DNA of 64,000 nt from assembly GCF_019222765.1 (NCBI RefSeq), contig NZ_CP078145.1:7812001-7876000 (forward strand), given 5' to 3'. The DNA comes from Nocardia iowensis (lineage in GTDB: Bacteria; Actinomycetota; Actinomycetes; Mycobacteriales; Mycobacteriaceae). The notes under the pieces were generated by a model, which ran no database searches, was not told the DNA's origin, and saw nothing but the letters and a program-made list of their open reading frames with translations. A program made the translations under genes and the position numbers. This document shows positions 56,716 to 64,000 of this stretch, one piece after another (the first letter of the stretch is position 1; the number at the start of each line of letters is the position of its first letter).

Positions 56716-57651
56716 TCACCGCTTGCCGGGGGTCTCGCCGCTGAGGACGCGGGCGCCGGGGACCGGGCCGTTCGCCGTTCGGACGCTGCGGCACACCCCC
56801 GCGCCGGCCAGTTCCGCGGCCACCGATACCGCGGATTCCTCACTCTCGCACAGGAATGCGCAGGTGGGCCCGGACCCGGAGACCAGGCCCGCCAGCGCGC
56901 CCGCGTTGACACCGGCACGCAGAGTACGGCGCAGCTCCGGCTTCAGCGACAGCGCGGCCGCCTGCAAGTCGTTGCCGAGCAGCGGGGCGAGTTGTTTCGG
57001 ATCGCCGAAGGCCAACGCCTGCATCAGCTGCTGCGGCTCACCGAGCCGAGGTGGGGTGCCGTGCGCACGCAACCGATCGAGCTCCGCGAAGACAGCTGGC
57101 GTGGACAACCCGCCCTTTGCCAGCGCGAGCACCCAGTGAAAAGTATTGCGGGACAACACCGGGAGCAACCGTTCGCCGCGTCCGGTGCCGAGCGCGGTGC
57201 CACCGTGCAGGGCGAAGGGGACGTCGCTGCCGAGTTCGGCAGCGACGGCGACCAGTTCGTCGCGGCTGAGCCCCAGATCCCACAGTTCATTGAGGCCGAC
57301 CAGCGCCGCGGCGGCATCCGCGCTACCACCGGCCATGCCGCCCGCCACCGGAATGCCCTTGGCGATGGCGATTTCCACCAGCGGCGCCCGGCCCGCCAGA
57401 TGCGCGAGCCGGACGGCCGCCTTCCACACCAGGTTGGTCCGGTCGGTCGGCACCTCAGCGGCGCCCTCGCCGGAGACCCGCACGGCCAGCGAGCCCGCCG
57501 GGGCGATCTCCAGGTCGTCGCTGAGCGATAGCGCCTGGAACACCGTTGTCAGGTCGTGAAACCCATCGGCGCGCAGGTCACCGACTCCGAGATGGAGGTT
57601 CACCTTGGACGGCGCGCGCACGGTGATGGGGCTTGGCACAACTGACAGCAC
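56716..57651 (-). CDS. ispE: 4-(cytidine 5'-diphospho)-2-C-methyl-D-erythritol kinase
   Basis: A GHMP kinase of about 311 residues in the MEP isoprenoid pathway. Landmarks: [22 protein letters not shown], the ATP loop [40 protein letters not shown] and [12 protein letters not shown]. The start is uncertain between TTG 57660 and GTG 57651. Gene order with rsmA recalls Rv1010-Rv1011, but a copper block and other genes are inserted between them. Confidence 0.93.
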   Translation of the reverse strand: MLSVVPSPITVRAPSKVNLHLGVGDLRADGFHDLTTVFQALSLSDDLEIAPAGSLAVRVSGEGAAEVPTDRTNLVWKAAVRLAHLAGRAPLVEIAIAKGIPVAGGMAGGSADAAAALVGLNELWDLGLSRDELVAVAAELGSDVPFALHGGTALGTGRGERLLPVLSRNTFHWVLALAKGGLSTPAVFAELDRLRAHGTPPRLGEPQQLMQALAFGDPKQLAPLLGNDLQAAALSLKPELRRTLRAGVNAGALAGLVSGSGPTCAFLCESEESAVSVAAELAGAGVCRSVRTANGPVPGARVLSGETPGKR

Positions 57652-57727
57652 GGTGCCCAAGCCTAACCGGTGGGTCTGACGGTCGCTCGTGTCGATATCG
57701 GCCTTTCACTCGATGTGAATCATTCGG

Positions 57728-58483
57728 TTACAGCAGCGCGCCGCCGGTGGCGTCGATCCACTGCCCGGTGACCCAGCGGGCGTCGTCGGAGGCGAGAAAC
57801 CCGACGATATCGCCCACATCGGCGGGCTGGCCGACCCGGTTCAGCGGGGACCAGCTCGCCACCAGTTCCGCCATCTCGTCGTTGTCGCGCAAGAACTCGG
57901 CGTTCATATCGGTGTCGATCACTCCGGGCGCCACCGCGTTCACGGTGATGCCGCGCGCCCCGACCTCCTTGGCCAGCACGCTGGTCATGGCATTGATCGC
58001 CGCCTTGGTCATGGTGTAGGCGATGAGCTGCGGCATGTGAGATCCGTGGGTGAGGCCGGTGGAGATGTTGATGATCCGGCCGCCGTCACGCAGCCGGTCG
58101 AGGCCGAGCTTGGTGACGAAGAACGGCGCCTTGGTGTTGACCGCGAAGACCCGGTCGAACGCGGCCTCGTCGGTGCCCGCGATCGGCTGGCGGATGCCGT
58201 CGATGCCCGCGTTGTTGACCAGGATGTCCAGCCCGTCGGCGTGCGCGTCGAAGGCGGCCCAGAGTGCCGCGGCATCGTCGGGCACGCCCAGTTCGGTGCG
58301 GATGGCGAAGGCCGAGCCGCCCGCGGCCTCGATCGCAACCACGGTTTCCTTGGCCGCCTGCTCGTTCCCGTTGTAGTGGACCGCCACGCGGGCCCCGTCC
58401 CGCCCGAGCCGTTCGGCGATACCGCGGCCGATCCCCCGGCTGCCTCCGGTCACCAGCGCGGTCTTACCTGTCAGTGCGCCCAT
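57728..58483 (-). CDS. SDR family oxidoreductase (FabG-like)
   Basis: A 251-residue classical short-chain dehydrogenase. The NAD(P) loop is TGGSRGIGRGIAE, NNAG in LVNNAGIDG, the catalytic Ser in IINISTG and Y-x3-K in AYTMTKAA; the C-terminal VTGQWIDATGGALL is FabG-like. NADP preference is suggested by SRG plus the basic R in the loop. Divergent from a TetR gene with a shared operator, so induction by that regulator's ligand is likely. Substrate unknown. Confidence 0.9.
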   Translation of the reverse strand: MGALTGKTALVTGGSRGIGRGIAERLGRDGARVAVHYNGNEQAAKETVVAIEAAGGSAFAIRTELGVPDDAAALWAAFDAHADGLDILVNNAGIDGIRQPIAGTDEAAFDRVFAVNTKAPFFVTKLGLDRLRDGGRIINISTGLTHGSHMPQLIAYTMTKAAINAMTSVLAKEVGARGITVNAVAPGVIDTDMNAEFLRDNDEMAELVASWSPLNRVGQPADVGDIVGFLASDDARWVTGQWIDATGGALL

Positions 58484-58494
58484 CGTGGGCCCCT

Positions 58495-58554
58495 TTCTCT
58501 AGCGATCACTACAGAACTGGGACACTAGCACATTCTCTAGCGATCGCTATAGAA
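58495..58554. promoter_or_regulatory. two copies of a 22-base palindrome between SDR and TetR genes
   Basis: Site 1 at 58495-58516 and site 2 at 58533-58554. Each has arms TTCTNTAGCGAT and its complement around GCGATCGC-type centres; the second is nearly perfect, the first has a few mismatches. The second overlaps the likely -10 (CTATAGAAT) of the TetR gene. These are strong candidate operators for the adjacent TetR protein. Confidence 0.8.
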
Positions 58555-58562
58555 TGACTGCC

Positions 58563-59162
58563 ATGAGCACCCCGACTCGCGGCAGGCCGCGCTCGTTCGA
58601 CCGGGAGGCCGCGCTGGACAAGGCCATGCGGCTGTTCTGGGCGCGCGGCTACGAGGCCACCTCGATCGGCGAGTTGACCGCGGCGATGGGCATCGGCGCG
58701 CCGAGTCTCTACGCGGCGTTCGGCGACAAGGCGACGCTGTTCGGCGAGGTGGTGCAGAACTTCGGCGCACGCTACGGCCAATTCGTCGCGCGCGCCTTCG
58801 CCGAGGAGCCGACGGCCGAAGCCGCGGTGCGGCGCTCATTGCGCGAGGCGGCGTTCGAGTACACCAGGCCCGACTGCCCGCACGGCTGCCTGGTGATGAG
58901 CGCGGGCGTCAACACGACCAGCGGCGACGTCGCCGACCAGCTGCGCGAGCTGCGCAACCGGAATTTAGGGTTGTTCACGCAACGGATCCAGGCCGATATC
59001 GACGCGGGCCTGCTCGGCGCGGAGGTCGACGCGCCGACGCTGGCTCGCTACATCGGCACGGTCATGCAGGGGATGTCGCAGGCCGCCAGGGACGGCGCGA
59101 GCCGCGCGGAACTCGAGAAGGTCGCCGAGCTGGCCATGCACGGCTGGGGCCGGACGGGATAG
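58563..59162 (+). CDS. TetR family regulator (divergent from SDR)
   Basis: A TetR protein of 199 residues. Helix-turn-helix: ATSIGELTAAMGIGAPSLYAAFGDK; C-terminal pattern PDCPHGCLVMSAGVN is that of the YcdC/PsrA-like branch where a cysteine-rich pocket follows. I start at ATG 58563; ATG 58554 lies inside the operator. No Shine-Dalgarno is visible, so the message may be leaderless. Probably represses the SDR and itself. Confidence 0.88.
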   Translation: MSTPTRGRPRSFDREAALDKAMRLFWARGYEATSIGELTAAMGIGAPSLYAAFGDKATLFGEVVQNFGARYGQFVARAFAEEPTAEAAVRRSLREAAFEYTRPDCPHGCLVMSAGVNTTSGDVADQLRELRNRNLGLFTQRIQADIDAGLLGAEVDAPTLARYIGTVMQGMSQAARDGASRAELEKVAELAMHGWGRTG

Positions 59163-59175
59163 CGACCACTATGTG

Positions 59176-59227
59176 TGGCACTGCGGTATGAACGACACTG
59201 CTCGATCAATGGCACTGCGGTATGAAC
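59176..59227. repeat. 18-base direct repeat
   Basis: The sequence TGGCACTGCGGTATGAAC occurs at 59176-59193 and 59210-59227, 34 bases apart. Each copy ends with an ATG in a TATGAAC context, before the CPBP gene. It could reflect a duplicated leader or start region. Confidence 0.85.
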
Positions 59228-60091
59228 AGCAACAGTGCGACGGCATGCCACTATCGGCCGGTGATAGCTCAGCCGGAGATTCCCTCCACATCAGCCATCG
59301 GCACCGCCTCCGATGCGGCGCGGACCGACCAGCCGGGCCCGGCACCCGCGGCCCGAATCTTCTGGACGATCATCGGGATCTACGTCCTGGCCACCCTGCT
59401 CGGCTCGGCGGCAATGCTTGCGGTGCAACCGGTTTCGGGCATCGATCCGGCGGCGCTGTCGCTGGTCCAGTTCGGTCCGGCGCTCGGCGCGCTGGCGACC
59501 TGGCTCGTCGGCCGCACGATTGTCGGACCCCTGTTTCCGCCGCCGGTTCCGGCTCGGCGAGTTCGCGAGAACCTCGGCTACGTCGTCGCGGCGTGCCTGC
59601 TGCTCGGGTCGCTGATCGCCGGGGCCACCGCACTGACCGGGCACGATCTGGTCGGCCCCGCGGTGGTCGGTGGGGTGCCGTTCGCGGTGTTCTTCGTCAT
59701 CCAGCTGATCGGCGCGACCGGCGAGGAGATCGGCTGGCGCGGTTTCCTGCAGCCACTGCTGGAAACGCGGGTGCGGCGGTTCGTCGCGATCGCGCTGACC
59801 GGAGCGTTGTGGGCGCTGTGGCATGTGCAGGCGTTCGGTGCGGGCCCGGTGGTCGCGGTGTCGTTCTTCGTCTCGGCGATGGCGTTCGCGGTGCTGTTGG
59901 GTGCGCTCGGCAACGGCAGCTACTGGCAGCGGGTGCTGGTCGCCGCGGTCGGGCACTGGTTGATCAACGTCGGGATCTATTTGACGGCGGGCGACGAGAC
60001 GCTGGCGCGGCCGCAGGTCGTGTTCGTCGCGCTTGGAGCGGTTTTCGTTGCCGCGGTGACGCTCGCGGTACGAGCGCGGCGCGCGCGATAA
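59222..60091 (+). CDS. CPBP family intramembrane glutamic endopeptidase
   Basis: Up to 289 residues with about eight hydrophobic segments. The CPBP protease motif EEIGWRGFLQPLLE is complete, and the second part is ALWALWHVQAF; the third is in VAAVGHWLINVGIYL. Such enzymes cleave membrane proteins or prenylated substrates; here substrate unknown. The start may be ATG 59222 or GTG 59261; the first 40 residues look unstructured. Stands alone between TetR and the copper operon. Confidence 0.82.
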   Translation: MNSNSATACHYRPVIAQPEIPSTSAIGTASDAARTDQPGPAPAARIFWTIIGIYVLATLLGSAAMLAVQPVSGIDPAALSLVQFGPALGALATWLVGRTIVGPLFPPPVPARRVRENLGYVVAACLLLGSLIAGATALTGHDLVGPAVVGGVPFAVFFVIQLIGATGEEIGWRGFLQPLLETRVRRFVAIALTGALWALWHVQAFGAGPVVAVSFFVSAMAFAVLLGALGNGSYWQRVLVAAVGHWLINVGIYLTAGDETLARPQVVFVALGAVFVAAVTLAVRARRAR

Positions 60092-60115
60092 GCGACGAAT
60101 CGCACACTTGCACTA

Positions 60116-60156
60116 TATACCCTTAGGGGGTATGTTCGGTCGCGTCGGGGTACCCC
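60116..60156. promoter_or_regulatory. copper-responsive (CsoR-like) operator upstream of copper operon
   Basis: TATACCCTTAGGGGGTATG (60116-60134) is an imperfect palindrome with arms ATACCC/GGGTAT, like CsoR sites. A second palindrome, GGGGTACCCC (60147-60156), follows. They lie 40-80 bases before the copper-chaperone ATG. Confidence 0.65.
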
Positions 60157-60194
60157 CGGCCCGTATGATGAGGTAACGAGCGAAGGAGTCGGAG

Positions 60195-60401
60195 ATGCCC
60201 AGTTCCACCTACACCGTCACGGGGATGACCTGCGGGCACTGCGTGAGCTCCGTCAAGACGGAGATCGGCAAGATCGACGGCGTCACGAGCGTCGACGTGG
60301 ATCTGGCCACCGGCGCGGTCACAGTCGACAGCACCGCGCCGATCGCCGCTACCGATATCGCCGCCGCCGTGGACGAGGCAGGCTACGAGGTCGCCGTTTG
60401 A
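60195..60401 (+). CDS. copZ: copper chaperone, CopZ-like heavy-metal-associated domain
   Basis: A 68-residue single HMA domain. The metal motif is MTCGHC (M-x-C-x-x-C), followed by [17 protein letters not shown], so a ferredoxin-like fold delivering Cu(I) to the ATPase downstream. ATG 60195, with GAAGGAG upstream. Its stop shares one base with the next ATG (TGATG). Short length fits a chaperone rather than a fragment. Confidence 0.9.
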   Translation: MPSSTYTVTGMTCGHCVSSVKTEIGKIDGVTSVDVDLATGAVTVDSTAPIAATDIAAAVDEAGYEVAV

Positions 60402-60654
60402 TGCCGGACCGTCGGATCACCGGACCGGACGGCGCACCAGCCGTCCGGTTCCGGATCCGGCACCACCCGTTGCCGGGACCCGAGGTCGCGCTCCATGGGC
60501 AGGCCCCGAGTGCGGGCGCGGATCGGCTGTATCTAAACTTCTCGCACGGCGGCGCGGTACACACCGCCGAGTTCACCATGGAAGCAGCTATGGTCGAATC
60601 ATCCACAGGCCCATCCACATCCGGCGGCGCACCGCATCCGGGTGGCGGGCACTG

Positions 60655-60655
<1 letters not shown>
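60401..60655 (+). CDS. small histidine-bearing protein in copper operon, unknown function
   Basis: An 84-residue protein, coupled to copZ and copA through TGATG overlaps at both ends. It contains [17 protein letters not shown], then [17 protein letters not shown], and ends in [11 protein letters not shown]. No cysteine, no membrane helix. Seven histidines suggest copper binding or metal buffering, but I do not recognise the family. Strict coupling makes it likely to be real. Confidence 0.7.
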
Positions 60656-62874
<2,219 letters not shown>

Positions 62875-62909
62875 ACCGACCTGATTTCGGTGGCAGCGAG
62901 ACCCGGTCG

Positions 62910-63791
62910 CTAGCCCTGGGCGGCTAGGCGGACGAAGGCGGCGGTGTCGAGGGTTTCACCGCGGGCGGTCGGGGCGATGTCGGCGGCGAGGAGGCGGCGT
63001 TCGGCTTCGGCGGGTGAGCCTGCCCAGCCCGCCAGGGCGGCGCGGAGAGTTTTGCGGCGTTGGGCGAAGGCGGCGTCGACGACCTCGAAGACGCGGCGAC
63101 GGTGGTCGGTGTCCATCGGCCAGGGCGGTTCGGAGTAGCGGTCCACGCGGACCAGGCCGGAGTCCACCCGCGGGACCGGCCAGAAGACCTGGGTGCCGAC
63201 CGCCCCCGCTCGGCGGACGGTGCCGAAGAATCCGGCTTTCACGCTGGGCACGCCGTAGATGCGACTGCCGGGGGCGGCCGCGAGCCGATCGGCCACCTCC
63301 GCCTGCACCATCACCAAAGAGACGGTGATGCTGGGCAATTCGGCGAGCAGGTGCAGCAGCACCGGCACCGCCACGTTGTACGGCAGGTTCGCCACCAACG
63401 CGGTCGGCCGCACGGGTAGGTCCGCGGCGGCGACCCGCAACGCGTCCGCCTCGACCACCGTCAACCGGTCGGCCAACTCCGGCGCTCGGTCCGCGACGGT
63501 CACCGGCAAATGCCGCGCGAGCACCGGATCGATCTCGACGGCGACCACCGAATCCACCACGTCGAGCAACGCCAACGTCAACGAGCCGAGCCCCGGCCCG
63601 ACCTCCAGCACCACATCGTCACGCCCCACCCCCGCCGCCGCGACAATCCGCCGCACCGTGTTCCCGTCGTGCACAAAGTTCTGCCCGAGTTGCTTGGTCG
63701 GCCGCACCCCCAGCCGCTCCGCCAGCACCCGCACTTCAGCGGGCCCCAGCAACGCGGCACTCCCACGAGCGGCAACTTCAGGTTCGGACAC
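62910..63791 (-). CDS. rsmA: 16S rRNA (adenine-1518/1519-N6)-dimethyltransferase
   Basis: A 293-residue KsgA/RsmA enzyme that dimethylates two adenines in helix 45. Landmarks: [34 protein letters not shown] (SAM loop), [21 protein letters not shown] (N-L-P-Y motif) and [19 protein letters not shown] 63791. Converges on copA with a 35-base gap. Confidence 0.95.
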   Translation of the reverse strand: MSEPEVAARGSAALLGPAEVRVLAERLGVRPTKQLGQNFVHDGNTVRRIVAAAGVGRDDVVLEVGPGLGSLTLALLDVVDSVVAVEIDPVLARHLPVTVADRAPELADRLTVVEADALRVAAADLPVRPTALVANLPYNVAVPVLLHLLAELPSITVSLVMVQAEVADRLAAAPGSRIYGVPSVKAGFFGTVRRAGAVGTQVFWPVPRVDSGLVRVDRYSEPPWPMDTDHRRRVFEVVDAAFAQRRKTLRAALAGWAGSPAEAERRLLAADIAPTARGETLDTAAFVRLAAQG

Positions 63792-63826
63792 CTGAAGAAC
63801 CTATCAACCCCCCGGCACCGACCCGG

Positions 63827-64000
63827 CTACTGCTGGGGTGTTGCTTTGATGCGGTTCAGGAAGGCGTCGATGGCGGCGTACATGGCTGGGTTGAGTTGGG
63901 TGTGCCTGCCGGTGCCGGTGACGGTGTGGAAGTCGACGGCGTTGGCGGCCAGTTGGGTGGCGAGGGCGGCGTGTAGCGGGGATGGGACGACAGTGTCGGT
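63827..64000 (-). CDS. C-terminal end of an alpha/beta-hydrolase-like protein (cut by window edge)
   Basis: The last 57 codons before TAG 63827: TDTVVPSPLHAALATQLAAN, then VDFHTVTGTGRHTQLNP and AAIDAFLNRI. TDTVV.P with a later GTGRHTQ fits the acid and histidine of an alpha/beta-hydrolase or lipase catalytic triad. The start is outside the window. Direct neighbour of rsmA, where rpfB would stand in mycobacteria. Confidence 0.5.
   Translation of the reverse strand, partial: TDTVVPSPLHAALATQLAANAVDFHTVTGTGRHTQLNPAMYAAIDAFLNRIKATPQQ

Noticed and set aside
57650..57680. Iron-box-like TTAGGC near the ispE start
   Set aside because: Only one half matches; the second half of the IdeR palindrome is absent.

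Overview
The window is high-GC actinobacterial DNA, most probably from Nocardia or a close relative in the Mycobacteriales. GTG and TTG starts, ATGA/GTGA stop-start overlaps, an ergothioneine operon, a Tat-type lipoprotein and IdeR/DtxR-type iron boxes all fit. The core follows the gene content of the Mycobacterium tuberculosis Rv1010-Rv1026 region (rsmA, ispE, Rv1013-type ligase, pth, rplY, prs, glmU, tRNA-Gln, TetR, mfd, mazG, lpqU, eno, ftsB, DUF501, ppx), interrupted by several accessory blocks. I see no transposase, phage or CRISPR array.

Layout. 1-3.8 kb: the end of a POT peptide transporter, then SRPBCC, iron-containing redox enzyme, CDGSH and methyltransferase genes. 3.9-8.4 kb: the cell-division and housekeeping block ppx, DUF501, ftsB, eno, lpqU. 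8.4-19.9 kb: the most interesting region. A four-gene Dpp/Nik/Cnt-like importer diverges from a five-gene set: a clavaminate-synthase-like oxygenase, SbnB-like and SbnA-like enzymes, an SbnH-like PLP decarboxylase and a MATE exporter. Two iron boxes lie in the shared promoter region. I read this as an iron-regulated system for making, exporting and re-importing a small amino-acid-derived metallophore, with no NRPS or NIS synthetase in the window. 19.9-26 kb: TerD, a PNPOx-like flavin protein, a flavodoxin behind a third iron box, a four-region Stealth phosphotransferase, an Rv0805-like phosphodiesterase and glycerol dehydrogenase.

26-35 kb: mazG and mfd, a frameshifted autoregulator-receptor-like TetR gene, a second TetR gene, tRNA-Gln(TTG), glmU and prs. 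35-43.2 kb: an acidic small protein, a Pro/Gly-rich DUF4190 protein, DUF2461, and the ergothioneine genes egtABCD with egtE divergent. 43.2-50.3 kb: a TetR/acyltransferase pair with twin operators, the Rv1013-type ligase, pth-rplY, prfC and an NTF2-like protein.

50.4-53.8 kb: a DUF445 membrane protein flanked by two paralogous Abi-alpha (DUF4393) proteins. 53.8-64 kb: an ABC-F ATPase, an LLM oxidoreductase behind unexplained palindromes, ispE, an SDR/TetR pair, a CPBP protease, a tight three-gene copper operon with a CsoR-like site, rsmA, and the end of an alpha/beta hydrolase.

All calls come from reading the translations and DNA directly. No database search was run, so family names rest on recognised motifs and known gene order.
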